Below are positions 1 to 9,196 of a stretch of 64,000 bases of DNA, piece by piece. The position numbers were made by a program, and so were the translations under genes. The stretch comes from Actinomadura sp. CNU-125 (GTDB taxonomy: Bacteria > Actinomycetota > Actinomycetes > Streptosporangiales > Streptosporangiaceae). The notes beneath the pieces are model-generated. The model was given only the letters and a program-made list of their open reading frames with translations, did no database searches and was not told where the DNA came from. Position 1 is the first letter of the stretch. Every line of letters begins with the position of its first letter. Location: positions 1-64,000 of the forward strand of contig NZ_MKJY01000055.1 in the NCBI RefSeq assembly GCF_001942465.1, read 5' to 3'.

Positions 1-36
1 TGGATCGGCAGCAAGCAGCGTAGATCTGCCCGCAGA

Positions 37-920
37 TCACCCATGAAGAAGCTGTCCGGAAAACGCGTGGCCCCTCAGAGCCTCCTCCACCGCGGCCCGG
101 GCCAGTTGCGGGTCGTCGCCGATGCGCCGCCACAGGTCGGGGCGGTCGAACAGGGCGAGCATCGCGTTGGAGATCAGGTTGGTGGTGGTCTCGTTGCCCG
201 CGACGAGCAGCAGGACGCAAAAGTTGATCAGTTCGGGGAGGGTGAGGCCGTCGCCGTCCTCGTCTCGGGTGATCAGGAGACTGATCAGGTCGTCGCCCGG
301 ACGGTGCCGTCTGGCCCGCACGGTCCGCAGGAAGAACCAGGAGATCTCGGTCGCGCTCCGGGCCATCTTGATCCTGCTGCCGCCGGTGAGGAGCCCGTTG
401 ACCAGATCGTCCGACCAGCGCTTGAAGTCGTCGTGCCGGTCGGCGGGGACGGCCATCATCTCGGCGATGACGATGGTCGGCATCGGTGAGGCCAGATCGC
501 GTACGAGGTCACCGCCGAGGTCGTCCACAAGCCGTTCGGTGATCGCCCTGACACGCGGTTCCAAAGCGGCGATCCGGCGCGGGGTGAATGCTTTTGCCAC
601 CTTGCGGCGTAGCCGCGTGTGCTGCGGCGGGTCGCTGGACAGCAGCGTCCGTCCCGGCGGAGCGACTTCAGCAGCCGCGTCAGCGGACCCGATGCCTTCA
701 TCGCCGGGTTGAACGGGTTGTTGTCGAAGCTCGCGGAGTCGCCGAGGTCGGAGGAGAAGCGTTCGGTGTCGCGCAGCACCGCCACGACGTCGTCGTGCCG
801 GCTGACCAGCCACAGATCGGGAGCGGGCAGGTGGTGAACCGGCGCCACGTCGCGGAGCCAGGCGTAGGCGGGGTAGGGCTCGGTGATGAAGTCCCGGCCG
901 TTCAGGTCCAGGGGCGTCAT
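37..920 (-). pseudogene. Cytochrome P450, frameshifted and C-terminally truncated
   Basis: P450 monooxygenase remnant. The N-terminal part (start ATG at 920, alternative 959) reads EPYPAYAWLRD and ends near position 668, where the homology continues one frame over (TLLSSDPPQHTRLRRKV, then the I-helix AGNETTT). One missing base would restore the frame. After the I-helix the protein reaches EEALR and then runs into unrelated residues and a stop at 37, so the ExxR region's downstream half and the heme-binding Cys loop are absent. Without the heme ligand it cannot be an active P450. It sits upstream of nothing else in the window; the rest may have been lost by recombination at the same boundary that damaged the following genes. 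Substrate unknown. Confidence 0.75.
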
Positions 921-1028
921 GGCGATGCTCCGATCGCGGTCATCGGCGTGGAAACCCATTGCCGTATGAAGCGGTCGTCGCCGCCTTGGCCGTGGTTCGG
1001 TGACGGCCAAATCGACCGGGCGGCGTGC

Positions 1029-1829
1029 TCAGCGGGCATGGGGCGGTCCTTTCTGGTCGAAGGCCCGCCTTGCGACAGGGAAGTAGCGCAGGCTCGCGGG
1101 GAGGGCCGGCCAGCTCAGTTGCACGGTGCGGGCGAAGCGGCGAAACCTGCGTTCGTCGGCGGATGAGACCGCCAGGCCCGCCAGGTGCCGGACGGGCTGT
1201 GGCAGCAGGACCGGGACCAGGCCCGCGGGCAGCAGGCGCGGCAGCCAGGCGTCCGGCCGCAGGATTTGCTCGAAGTAGTCGTCGAAGACGGAGTTCGATT
1301 CGAGGACCTGCTCGCAGACGGCGTCGAAGTAGTCGGCGAACGAGCCGTAGTCGGGTGGGACGACGCGGTCGCTGACCCCGTATCTCCGGTACCAGATACA
1401 GGTTTCTTGGTAGAGGCGTTCGCGCTCGTCGCCGGAGAGGGGCCTGTCGAAGAGGTCGATCGACGTCATCAGGGCGTCGACGAACGTGGCGTGCTCCCAG
1501 AAGAAGACGTCCGGGGTGAGCGAGTGGTAGCGCCTGCCTCGGCCGTCGTGCCCCTTGATGTCCGCGTGCAGCCGGCGGACTCGCGCCCCGGACGCGGCGT
1601 CCTGATAGACGACTGCGATCGCTCGCGGCACGGCGCGGGCCTGCTCTGCCCACAACGAGCCTGGAGAACGGGAGTGCTGCTCGGCGGCGGCCGCGATCGC
1701 GGGATGCAGCATCTGCAGCGCCGCCGCCCGCGGCATGACCAGTCCGTAACGCCTGTCCCCGGCGTAGCGCCAAAGGAGCGATTCCGGGCCGAGGCGGGAC
1801 GACGCCCGCGCGAGCGATCCCGCGGTCAC
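1029..1829 (-). CDS. MpaB/rubber-oxygenase-type (DUF2236) protein
   Basis: Family of heme-dependent oxygenases related to fungal MpaB and latex-clearing protein Lcp. The GTG start at 1829 overlaps the stop of the upstream gene (GTGA), giving 266 residues. The family core is visible: GPESLLWRYAGDRRYGL near the N-terminus, an AxxLQMLHPAIAAA-EQHS stretch, and the FFWEHATFVDA / LYQET-WYRRYGV region typical of DUF2236. In-frame sequence continues upstream of 1829, but it lies inside the neighbouring gene and does not look like the family. Transcribed with the second, shorter MpaB-like gene. The real substrate is unknown; related actinobacterial genes are often near lipid or P450 genes. Confidence 0.75.
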   Translation of the reverse strand: MTAGSLARASSRLGPESLLWRYAGDRRYGLVMPRAAALQMLHPAIAAAAEQHSRSPGSLWAEQARAVPRAIAVVYQDAASGARVRRLHADIKGHDGRGRRYHSLTPDVFFWEHATFVDALMTSIDLFDRPLSGDERERLYQETCIWYRRYGVSDRVVPPDYGSFADYFDAVCEQVLESNSVFDDYFEQILRPDAWLPRLLPAGLVPVLLPQPVRHLAGLAVSSADERRFRRFARTVQLSWPALPASLRYFPVARRAFDQKGPPHAR

Positions 1830-2539
1830 ACGGCCCCCTCGACACGGCCGTGTCCCCGTTTGGCCGTCGGCGCGGAGTACTTCTTCCAGCGTGTACGGCG
1901 TGCCAAGGCCACCAGGCCCCTGGTGGGCAGTCGGCGGATCGGCGCGGGCGTCATGCGCAGCCCCAGGGACGTCGATGCGATGAGCGCACGGAAGAGACGC
2001 TCTCGGAACGGTGTCCATGGCAAGTCGTACTGGCGTCGGATCTGTTCGGGCAGGAGACCGGCGGTGACGAGCCGGTTGAGCGGGGCCGCGAGCCGTAGCA
2101 CCAGGGGGCGTGGATAGAGGATCGCTTGAGCTTCCTGGCGGGCCACCGCGCTGACGCGCAGGGTGGTGATCTGCTCATGCCAGTACACGCGGAAGGCGGC
2201 CGGGTCTTCGGGGACCGCCTCCCGCGGCGCGCCGAGCAGCGTGGCCAGCGAGACGGTCTGCCGGTAGTACCGCTCGGCCAGGTCCGGGTCCAGGGGGCCG
2301 TGCAGCCGCTCCTGAAGGTCGCGGGCCCCTTCCGAAAGAGTGGCGAAGACCCAGGTCAGCAGGTCGGCGTCATGGGCCGAGTACCCCGGTCCCTTCACCC
2401 GATCGTGGGCGCGCATCGCGTGCCAGGCGATCCGGTGCGCCTCCTGCTCGGTGCCGAAGATGACCCTCCCTAGGTAGTCGAGCGTCGAGAAGAGCCGGCG
2501 CAGCGGGTCCTGCTTGAACTCGCTGTGCTCGGAGACCAT
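1826..2539 (-). CDS. MpaB-type (DUF2236) protein, N-terminally truncated
   Basis: Second DUF2236 protein, about 237 residues from ATG 2539. The homology begins abruptly at VSEHSEFKQDPLRRLFSTL, which in full-length relatives follows about 50 residues carrying the RALLxQxAHP segment; that segment is missing. The remainder (FGTEQEAHRIA, DLLTWVFATL, YWHEQI) is family-like and intact to the stop, which overlaps the GTG start of the next gene. The region upstream of 2539 belongs to a TetR remnant on the other strand, so the 5' end was probably lost in a rearrangement. Probably non-functional, though the coupling to the downstream gene persists. Confidence 0.65.
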   Translation of the reverse strand: MVSEHSEFKQDPLRRLFSTLDYLGRVIFGTEQEAHRIAWHAMRAHDRVKGPGYSAHDADLLTWVFATLSEGARDLQERLHGPLDPDLAERYYRQTVSLATLLGAPREAVPEDPAAFRVYWHEQITTLRVSAVARQEAQAILYPRPLVLRLAAPLNRLVTAGLLPEQIRRQYDLPWTPFRERLFRALIASTSLGLRMTPAPIRRLPTRGLVALARRTRWKKYSAPTAKRGHGRVEGAV

Positions 2540-2882
2540 CGACCAGGTGAACGTCGGCGCCGGGGATCCGCGCGAGCGGCTGCACGAGACCTTGACGACG
2601 GCGCTCGGCCTGCTGGAGACCGAGCCGCACCTGACCCGGATGCTCGCGATCGACGCGATGGGAGGCGGGCCGACGGTCCTCGCCCGCCGCAACCGGGCGC
2701 TCCGCGAACTCGCCGCGCTCGTGGCGGCGGTGCTTCGCCGTGCACCGGACGACATGCTCATCATCGCCTACCTCGGCGGCGTGGCGGAACTCGTCGTCCA
2801 GCACGTCACCGGCCGGCTCCCCGATCTGGCCGCCGAGGTCCACAGATTCACCGACGCGCTCTTCTTCCCTGCCTCCCGATGA
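2514..2882 (+). pseudogene. TetR-family regulator, C-terminal ligand domain only
   Basis: The reading frame from about 2543 on encodes a TetR C-terminal domain (DPRERLHETLTTALGLLETE, then RNRALRELAALVAAVLR and a final AELVVQHVTGRLPDLA helix). No helix-turn-helix domain precedes it: the first ten codons, from ATG 2514, are antisense to the truncated MpaB gene. It is therefore a chimeric remnant, not a working repressor. The head-to-head junction with the MpaB gene at about 2530-2545 marks a deletion or inversion breakpoint. Confidence 0.6.
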
Positions 2883-2984
2883 CCGAGCAAGCGCTTCCTT
2901 CTCGAGTCGGCTCTGCACCGTCCGCCCCCGCCAGTCGCGCGGGTGGGGCCGCCTGCTCGTGCACTACCGCCCAAGCCGGCGGTC

Positions 2985-3155
2985 TCGACCCAGGTCAACC
3001 GCCTCAAGAGCATCTCGGCGCACTACCTGCGCAAACAGTTCCCCGCTCATGTCCGCAAGTACCTGTGGGACAACCAGTTCTGGTGGCCGTCCTAGTTCGC
3101 GGCCTTATGCGGCGGGGCACCGCTGTCGGTCATCGCCGAATACATCGACCAGTAG
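2985..3155 (+). pseudogene. IS200/IS605-type TnpA transposase, C-terminal remnant
   Basis: About 56 codons matching the C-terminus of IS200-type Y1 transposases: KSISAHYLRKQFPAHV, KYLWDNQFWWPS, then FAALCGGAPLSVI and EYIDQ. An in-frame TAG replaces the Tyr expected after WWPS, and the N-terminal part with the HUH motif is absent. The remnant lies in the gap between the TetR remnant and the ribosomal protein gene. No ends of the element can be recognised. Confidence 0.65.
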
Positions 3156-3241
3156 AAATGTCCGACTGATGGCCGGGCGCGGGCAGGGAAGCGGTTCCTC
3201 GCCATAGCGCGTTGAACGGCAGTCGCGGAAGACCGGCCAGC

Positions 3242-3496
3242 TCAGGAGCGTTTGCCCTTGCCCGTGGGTTTTGGGCGGGAGGCGTAGGGGAGCAGAGCCA
3301 TCTCACGGGCGTTCTTGATGGCCCGGGCGACTTGTTTCTGCTGTTGCACCGTGACGCCGGTGACGCGGCGGCTGCGGATCTTGCCGCGGTCGGAGATGAA
3401 CTTGCGGAGCAGGTCGACGTCCTTGTAGTCGATGCGGGTCACGCCGTGCAGCGGGTTGCCTTTGCGGCGGGTCGAGCGGTTGTGGGGCGGGGCCAT
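3242..3496 (-). CDS. rpsR: 30S ribosomal protein S18, zinc-independent paralogue
   Basis: 84 residues with the S18 signature ([42 protein letters not shown]). The N-terminus has no Cys pair, so this is the C-minus form that replaces the zinc-binding S18 when zinc is scarce. It follows the COG0523 gene by 31 bases on the same strand and is presumably co-transcribed from the Zur-box promoter at about 4720. It binds 16S rRNA in the small-subunit platform. Confidence 0.93.
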   Translation of the reverse strand: MAPPHNRSTRRKGNPLHGVTRIDYKDVDLLRKFISDRGKIRSRRVTGVTVQQQKQVARAIKNAREMALLPYASRPKPTGKGKRS

Positions 3497-3527
3497 GCGG
3501 CTTCCTTTCCGTGTAGTGGGCGGGGCG

Positions 3528-4700
3528 TCAGTGGTTCGGGCCGGTGTCGGCGTGCCGGCCGTCCGGGAGGTCGAGGAAGGGAGCGAACGGGTCGTCGCCG
3601 TCGGCGGAGTCCTCGGGGGCCAGCAGGCACGAGTCGAGGAGCGCGTGGATCTCCCGCCGGTCCAGCCCGGGGCCGGTGAAGACCAGGTGCTGGACGCGGT
3701 CGCCGGTGCCCGGGGCCCAGTCGAGGGCCGCGGCCAGTCTGCGGGCGGGCGGAAGCATCTCCCAGGCGGCCTCGGGGAGGGCGGCCAGCCAGGGGCCGGC
3801 GTCCTCGATCGTGACGATGCCGGCGACCGCGTCCCAGGCGATCATCCGGTCGGGACGGTTGGCGAGCCAGAATCGGCCGCGGCTGCGGACCGACTCGGTG
3901 GCCAGGACGTCCAGGGTGTCGAAGAACCGTTCGGGGTGGAGCGGGCGGGTCCGCCGCCAGACGACGGTGTCGGCGGCGGGAGTGTGGGAGTCGCCGGGTA
4001 GTTGCGCGGTGGCCGGATCGACCCTGGCTGCGAGTTCCCCGGTGCACAGTGCGGGGCCGGTGAGCGCCGGGAGCGGTTCGCCGGGTGAGGTGAGCACGGT
4101 CATGGGGACCAGATGGCCGAGGACCTCCCGGCACATGTCGATCGTCTCGGTGTCGGCCTGCGGCAGCGGCGCGGGCATCACCTGCGGCATGACGAGGGCG
4201 GTGGCGTACTCCATCTGCCTGGCCAGGACCTCGGCGAAGTGGCGCTCGTCGCCGGCGGCCGCCGGTTTGCCCGCTTCGGCCAGCGTCTCCCCGCGGCAGA
4301 TGTCGACGGGGGTCAGTTCGGGGTCGATGGCGGTCAGCACGGCGGTGAGGCGTAGCTCGTCGCACAGTTCGGGACGGTCGAGGGCCTCGGCCACCGTCCT
4401 CGGCTCGACGGAGTCCCACAGGTCCACGACCAGCAGGCCGGTGTCGGGGGCGTGCAGGAGGAGTTGGGGGATCAGGTCCTCGCGGACGGTGCACGTCGTG
4501 CATCCGTGTGCGAGGCGGAACCGTGCTCGTTGTCGAACTCCGGCGGCGTCCCGGACGATCCGCACGACTTCCCCGTCGGTGATGCGACGCAGTTCGTGGT
4601 GGATCGCCAGGGACCCGGGGTGCTCGCGCAGCAGCCGGTCGACGACGGCTGTGCGTGCGGGGCCGTGCAGCCCGGCCACCAGCGCCACGGGAACGGACAT
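3528..4700 (-). CDS. COG0523 (CobW/YciC-like) putative metallochaperone
   Basis: 390 residues from ATG 4700, preceded by a clear GGGAGG ribosome site; upstream in-frame codons overlap the Zur box and are rejected. Family features are the [11 protein letters not shown] metal-binding loop (the CxxC variant), a central TAIDPEL region and a CobW C-terminal domain ([23 protein letters not shown]). The position of the P-loop reads GLHGPARTA and lacks the usual Lys, so GTP binding may differ from classical family members. In zinc-responsive operons these proteins are thought to deliver zinc to essential enzymes under starvation; here it shares an operon with rpsR and a divergent promoter with rpmG. 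Confidence 0.85.
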   Translation of the reverse strand: MSVPVALVAGLHGPARTAVVDRLLREHPGSLAIHHELRRITDGEVVRIVRDAAGVRQRARFRLAHGCTTCTVREDLIPQLLLHAPDTGLLVVDLWDSVEPRTVAEALDRPELCDELRLTAVLTAIDPELTPVDICRGETLAEAGKPAAAGDERHFAEVLARQMEYATALVMPQVMPAPLPQADTETIDMCREVLGHLVPMTVLTSPGEPLPALTGPALCTGELAARVDPATAQLPGDSHTPAADTVVWRRTRPLHPERFFDTLDVLATESVRSRGRFWLANRPDRMIAWDAVAGIVTIEDAGPWLAALPEAAWEMLPPARRLAAALDWAPGTGDRVQHLVFTGPGLDRREIHALLDSCLLAPEDSADGDDPFAPFLDLPDGRHADTGPNH

Positions 4701-4715
4701 CGGACCTCCCTGGAT

Positions 4716-4743
4716 AATAATGAAAACCGTTATCGCTATCATG
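4716..4743. promoter_or_regulatory. Zur-type operator between cobW-like gene and rpmG
   Basis: Contains TGAAAACCGTTATCG (4721-4735) followed by CTATCAT. The core resembles the actinobacterial Zur box (TGAAAATGATTTTCA type). The same block, with two changes, recurs at 10703 before rpmB. It lies in the 65-base gap between two divergent zinc-island operons, so a single bound Zur dimer could repress both. Confidence 0.7.
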
Positions 4744-4765
4744 GCACGGGTCGAGAGGAGAACCG

Positions 4766-4930
4766 ATGGCTCGCAACGAACTGCGGCCGGTGATCAAGCT
4801 GTGGTCCACCGCCGGCACCGGCCACACCTACGTGACCCGCAAGAACCGCCGCAACGACCCCGACCGGCTGACGCTGCGCAAGTACGACCCGATCGTCCGC
4901 CGGCACGTGCTCTACAGAGAGGAACGCTGA
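4766..4930 (+). CDS. rpmG: 50S ribosomal protein L33, zinc-independent paralogue
   Basis: 54 residues starting [17 protein letters not shown] and containing [14 protein letters not shown] and LRKYDP, typical of L33. The four zinc-ligand Cys residues of the C-plus form are absent. A GAGAGGAG ribosome site precedes the ATG. The stop is 2 bases from the GTG start of rpmE, so the two are translated from one message, controlled by the operator at 4721. Confidence 0.92.
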   Translation: MARNELRPVIKLWSTAGTGHTYVTRKNRRNDPDRLTLRKYDPIVRRHVLYREER

Positions 4931-4932
4931 CC

Positions 4933-5178
4933 GTGAAGAAGGACGTCCATCCCGACTACCGTCCGGTGGTCTTTCGCGACCGCGGCGCCGACTTCGCCTT
5001 CCTGACCCGCTCCACGGCGAGCAGTGAGCAGACCGTCGAGTGGGAGGACGGCCGCGTCTATCCCGTGATCGACGTCGACGTGTCCTCGGCGAGCCACCCC
5101 TTCTACACAGGCCGTGCCCGCGCGCTGGACACCACCGGCCGCGTCGAACGTTTCAAGCAGCGCTACGGGGGCCGCTGA
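4933..5178 (+). CDS. rpmE2: 50S ribosomal protein L31 type B
   Basis: 81 residues from GTG 4933: [16 protein letters not shown], then [26 protein letters not shown] and HPFYTG. This is the longer type B form without the CxxC zinc site of type A. Known Zur-regulated replacements of L31 release zinc from ribosomes. Second gene of the rpmG operon; a strong hairpin follows about 115 bases downstream. Confidence 0.92.
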   Translation: MKKDVHPDYRPVVFRDRGADFAFLTRSTASSEQTVEWEDGRVYPVIDVDVSSASHPFYTGRARALDTTGRVERFKQRYGGR

Positions 5179-5292
5179 CCGCCGCGTCGCCGGTACGTGA
5201 CGCGGAGCCAACGGTGGCGCAGCGACCTGGTTGCTCCCCGGAAGGAGGGAATGCGCCCGGTCCCGTCATCGAGTCCGATTTCATCGGCTCGA

Positions 5293-5320
5293 GAGGCCTC
5301 CCGCCCGGGCGGGAGGCCTC
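5293..5320 (+). terminator. Perfect inverted repeat, terminator-like
   Basis: GAGGCCTCCCGCCC followed directly by its exact reverse complement, giving a long GC-only stem. It lies downstream of rpmE2. No T-tract follows, which is usual for high-GC actinomycete terminators. Confidence 0.6.
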
Positions 5321-5550
5321 AATCCCGCGTCTCTTTGAGGGCTGCCTCCACCGAGGTGTTAGGCCACCAGGGTGATCGGCTGCCGTCGGCCCGCTCCGCC
5401 GCAGGCCGGATGCCTGCCTGCCCTGATGGCCACGGCTTCCTTCGGAATTCCGGGGGACGGTCGACGGAGAACGCCGACGTCCGATCACCGGGGAGCGGCG
5501 CGCCTGGGCAGGCCGTCGCATGTCTGGAGAGCGACAGGTCGCCGGATCCG

Positions 5551-5580
5551 TTGACTTATGTTAGGCGCATAACTTAATCT
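5551..5580 (+). promoter_or_regulatory. Promoter with iron-box-like inverted repeat
   Basis: TTGACT (5551-5556) and TAATCT (5575-5580) are spaced by 18 bases. Between them lies TTATG-N7-CATAA (5556-5572), whose left half TTATGTTAGGC resembles the DtxR/IdeR iron box, while the right half matches poorly. It precedes the ABC transporter operon by about 100 bases. Confidence 0.45.
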
Positions 5581-5585
5581 CCCGG

Positions 5586-5600
5586 TGAAAATGGTTCTCA
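5586..5600 (+). promoter_or_regulatory. Zur-type operator before the ABC transporter operon
   Basis: TGAAAATGGTTCTCA, the most palindromic of the three boxes in this window and close to the Zur consensus. It sits just downstream of the -10 candidate at 5575, a position suited to repression. Confidence 0.6.
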
Positions 5601-5675
5601 TGTTCTCCCCTGGTTCGCCCTGGCCTGCCGTGCTCCGGTCGCGGGAGCCCTGCGGCTGTAGAGAGGAACCGTCGT

Positions 5676-7466
5676 ATGCCTTCACCGAGCGAACGGCAGG
5701 GCGTCCCCGAACCGATGTCGACGTTGCTGCGCCCGGTGCGCGGCCGTCTGGTGACGGTGATGGCGGTGCAGGCGATCGCGTCCGCGCTCGTGCTGTCTCC
5801 GCTGATCACCGGCGGTCTCATCGCGGAGCGCCTGATCGCCGACGACCCGGACGTCTGGCCGATCCTTGCCATCGGGTCGGCGCTGCTGGGGCTGGGGTTG
5901 CTGCTGAAAGCGGCCGCGGATCTGATCGCGCATCTGGCCGACAACGATCTGACGCTGATCCTGCGGCGGCGGCTGGCGGCGAGGCTGCGGGAGGCGCCGT
6001 TGGGGTGGTTCACCGAGACGAGCGCAGGACAGGTCAAGCAGGGGATGCAGGACGACGTCACCGCCCTGCACCACCTGGTGGCGCATTCCTACGCCGAGCT
6101 GGCGGGCGCGATCGCGACTCCGATCGCCGCGTACGCCTACCTGTTCGTGATCGATTGGCGGTTGGCGCTGGTTCTGCTGGTGCCGGTGCCGTTGTTCGTG
6201 TCGATCTACGGGCGCATGCTGGTCACGTCGGGCAGGGAAACGGACCGGTACGGTGCGGTGCTCGCCGGGATCAACAGCGCGGTGGTGGAGTTCGTCGACG
6301 GGATCCCGGTCGTGAAGACCTACGGTCGGATCGGACGTGCGAGCGCCGCCTACCGGGCGGCGGTAGACCGGTTCACAACGTTCTTCACCGGTTGGGCGAG
6401 GCCGCTGATCGCGCCGGAGACGATCGCGAACCAGATCGTCGCCCCCACGGCGCTGCTGCTGCTGACCTTGGTGTTCGGCAGCCTGTTCGTCCACCAGGGA
6501 TGGATGCGGGCGGCGCAGGTGATCCCGTTCGCTCTCGTGGGGCTGGGGGTTGGGGGTCCCATCTCCGTGCTGACATCGAACGTGATGGCGTTGCAGACGG
6601 CTCGGGGAGCGGCGACCCGGCTCCACGGGCTGCTCGAACTCGAACAGATGCCGGAGCCGTCCGCGCCGCGCCCGCCGGAGGGGACCCGGATCGAGTTCGA
6701 CCGTGTCAGGTACGGCTATGACGCCGACCGTGAGGTGATCCGCGATGTCAGTGTCGCGTTCGAGCCCGGCGCCGTCACCGCGATCGTGGGAGCGTCCGGA
6801 TCGGGCAAGACGACGCTCGCGCGGCTGATGCTCCGATACGCCGACCCGGGGTCGGGCCGGGTGCTGCTGGGCGGGGTCCCGCTGAACGAGCTCGCCTCCA
6901 CGACGCTGTTCCGCACGGTCGGGGCGGTGTTCCAGGACGTGCGGCTGCTGCGGGCGACGATCGCGGAGAACATCGCCCTGGCCGAGCCCGACGCGCCACC
7001 GGAACGGATCGAGGCGGCGGCCCGGGCCGCGAACGTCCACGACCGCATCCTGGAGCTTCCGCGCGGCTACGACTCCATTGTCGGAGAGGACGCGCTGCTG
7101 TCCGGCGGTGAGGCGCAGCGAGTATCCATCGCCCGGGCGTTCCTCCTCGATCCCGACGTCCTCGTCCTCGACGAGGCCACCTCCGCGGCCGACGCCGAGA
7201 ACGCGCAGGCGATCCAGGCCGGCCTGTCCGCTCTGGCCGCCCAGCGCTCCCGCACCCTCATCGTCATCGCCCACCGGCTCGACTCCGTCGTGGCCGCCGA
7301 CCGCATCGTCGTCCTCGACGACGGACGAGTCATCGAGGACGGCACGCACCACGAGCTGCTCGGCCACCGCGGGACCTATCACCGGCTGTGGCGAGCGCAG
7401 CACCCGGCCGAGGACCCGAGCCCCACGACGACGACCCCGGACGCCACGGAAGGACGGTCGCGGTGA
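5676..7466 (+). CDS. ABC transporter, fused permease-ATPase, subunit 1
   Basis: 596-residue half-transporter: six-helix type IV membrane domain (about residues 20-320, including the LGWFTETSAGQVKQGMQDD coupling segment) and ATPase domain with Walker A GASGSGKT near residue 370, signature LSGGEAQR near 474 and Walker B VLVLDEAT near 494. GAGAGGA precedes the ATG. The stop overlaps the start of the second half-transporter, so they likely form a heterodimer. Pairs of this kind (IrtAB, YbtPQ) import iron or zinc siderophores despite their exporter fold. The zinc-type operator upstream supports a metallophore role; export cannot be excluded. Confidence 0.85.
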   Translation: MPSPSERQGVPEPMSTLLRPVRGRLVTVMAVQAIASALVLSPLITGGLIAERLIADDPDVWPILAIGSALLGLGLLLKAAADLIAHLADNDLTLILRRRLAARLREAPLGWFTETSAGQVKQGMQDDVTALHHLVAHSYAELAGAIATPIAAYAYLFVIDWRLALVLLVPVPLFVSIYGRMLVTSGRETDRYGAVLAGINSAVVEFVDGIPVVKTYGRIGRASAAYRAAVDRFTTFFTGWARPLIAPETIANQIVAPTALLLLTLVFGSLFVHQGWMRAAQVIPFALVGLGVGGPISVLTSNVMALQTARGAATRLHGLLELEQMPEPSAPRPPEGTRIEFDRVRYGYDADREVIRDVSVAFEPGAVTAIVGASGSGKTTLARLMLRYADPGSGRVLLGGVPLNELASTTLFRTVGAVFQDVRLLRATIAENIALAEPDAPPERIEAAARAANVHDRILELPRGYDSIVGEDALLSGGEAQRVSIARAFLLDPDVLVLDEATSAADAENAQAIQAGLSALAAQRSRTLIVIAHRLDSVVAADRIVVLDDGRVIEDGTHHELLGHRGTYHRLWRAQHPAEDPSPTTTTPDATEGRSR

Positions 7467-9196
7467 TCCACCGACTCGCCCGCTACCTCGGTCCCGAGCA
7501 CGCGCACCTCATCTACCGGCAACTGCGCTGGGTGATCGCGTCCTGCATCCTGCACGGCATCACACTGGCCTTCACCATCCCGATCCTGCGAACGCTGCTG
7601 AGCGGCGATCACGCCGCGCTGGGACGGTGGCTCGCGGGCTTCGCCGTCTCGGCGACGGCCTCCTGGCTCGTGGAGTACCGCGCCACGGTGAAGGGGTTCG
7701 ACGTCGGCGGGGGCATCCTCGGCCTGCTGCGCTACCGGCTCGGCGACCACGTCGCCGCCCTTCCGCTGGGTTGGTTCACCCCGGAGCACACCAGCACCCT
7801 CGGGTCGACGCTGAGCAAGGGCGTCATGGACATCCTCGCGCTGCCGGTCCGGCAGCTCGCCGCGCTGATCCGATCCATCCTCGTCCCGCTCGTGCTCATC
7901 GTCGCGCTCACCGTCGCGGACCGGCGGATCGGGGCGGTGGCGCTGGCGGCGGTCCCCGCCGTGCTCCTGGTGTTCTGGTGGGCCGGACGGCTCGGCCGGC
8001 GCGCGGACGCCGCCGTCAACCGGGCCACGGCCGCGGCGAGCGAGCGGATGGTGGAGTTCGCCCAAGCCCAACCCGTACTGCGCAGTTTCGGGCAGGCCGG
8101 ATCGGCCGCCGAGCAGTTCGACCGGTCGCTACGCGAGCAGGCCCGCGCCGAGCGGCGGCAGCTCTGGCTCGTCCTCCCGCCGCTCATCGTGAACGGCGTC
8201 ATCGCCCGGCTCGTCCTCCTCGTACTGCTCGCTCTGGTCATCGCCATCGCCGCCGGGGTGACCGAACCGGTGGCACTGGCCACCCTGCTGGCGACCCTCC
8301 CGGTGATCAACCAGGTCGTCGCACCACTGGGGGACGTCGCGGCGAACGCCACCGTCGTCCGCATCGTCACGGCGCAGATGGACGCCGCCGACGCCGTCCT
8401 CGACGCCCCGCCGCTGCCCGAACCGGCCGTACCCGTCCCGCCCCGGGACGCGACGATCGAGTTCGACCACGTCACGTTCGCCTACGACACCGTCCCCGCG
8501 CTGCGCGATGTGTCCTTCACCGTGCCGCAGGGCACGAGGACCGCGATCGTCGGCCCCTCCGGATCAGGCAAGACCACCATCGCCAGACTGGCGACCCGGT
8601 TCTTCGATCCGCAGCACGGCGAGGTCCGCCTCGGCGGCGTCCCCCTCACCGAACTCGGCGCCGAGAACCTGCACCACGCGATCGCGCCGGTGTTCCAGGA
8701 CAGCTACCTGTTCTCCGGCACCCTGGCCGACAACGTCCGCCTCGCCCGCCCCGACGCCACCGCCGCCGACCTCGACGACATCGCGGCCCTCTCCGGCCTC
8801 ACCGATGTCATCGCGGCTCTGCCCGACGGATGGGAGGGCCAAGTCGGCGAAGGCGGAGCACGTCTGTCGGGCGGGGAAAGGCAGCGCGTCGCCATCGCCC
8901 GGGCGCTCCTCAAAGACGCCCCGGTCCTGTTGCTGGACGAGGCGACGGTCTCGCTCGACGCGGAAAACGAACAGGCCGTCACCGCGGCTCTGCGCGCCAT
9001 CGCCCGAGACCGCACCGTCCTCGTCATCGCCCACCGGCTCACCACCATCACCCGGGCCGATCAGATCCTCTTCGTCGAAGAAGGGAGAATCGTCGAACAT
9101 GGCACGCACGACGAACTGCTCGCTTTGGACCGACGCTACGCGGCGCACTGGCGGGCGCTGTCGGCCACGAAGACTTGGAGACTGATCGAGCGATGA
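7463..9196 (+). CDS. ABC transporter, fused permease-ATPase, subunit 2
   Basis: 577 residues from GTG 7463 (GGAAGGA upstream), overlapping the stop of subunit 1 by four bases. Membrane domain first (helices from IASCILHGITLAF on, with a PLGWFTPEHTSTLGSTLSKG loop), then ATPase with Walker A GPSGSGKT near residue 362, LSGGERQR near 468 and VLLLDEAT near 488. Presumed partner of the preceding half-transporter. The stop overlaps the TetR gene start (ATGA), so all three genes are translationally coupled. Confidence 0.85.
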   Translation: MIHRLARYLGPEHAHLIYRQLRWVIASCILHGITLAFTIPILRTLLSGDHAALGRWLAGFAVSATASWLVEYRATVKGFDVGGGILGLLRYRLGDHVAALPLGWFTPEHTSTLGSTLSKGVMDILALPVRQLAALIRSILVPLVLIVALTVADRRIGAVALAAVPAVLLVFWWAGRLGRRADAAVNRATAAASERMVEFAQAQPVLRSFGQAGSAAEQFDRSLREQARAERRQLWLVLPPLIVNGVIARLVLLVLLALVIAIAAGVTEPVALATLLATLPVINQVVAPLGDVAANATVVRIVTAQMDAADAVLDAPPLPEPAVPVPPRDATIEFDHVTFAYDTVPALRDVSFTVPQGTRTAIVGPSGSGKTTIARLATRFFDPQHGEVRLGGVPLTELGAENLHHAIAPVFQDSYLFSGTLADNVRLARPDATAADLDDIAALSGLTDVIAALPDGWEGQVGEGGARLSGGERQRVAIARALLKDAPVLLLDEATVSLDAENEQAVTAALRAIARDRTVLVIAHRLTTITRADQILFVEEGRIVEHGTHDELLALDRRYAAHWRALSATKTWRLIER

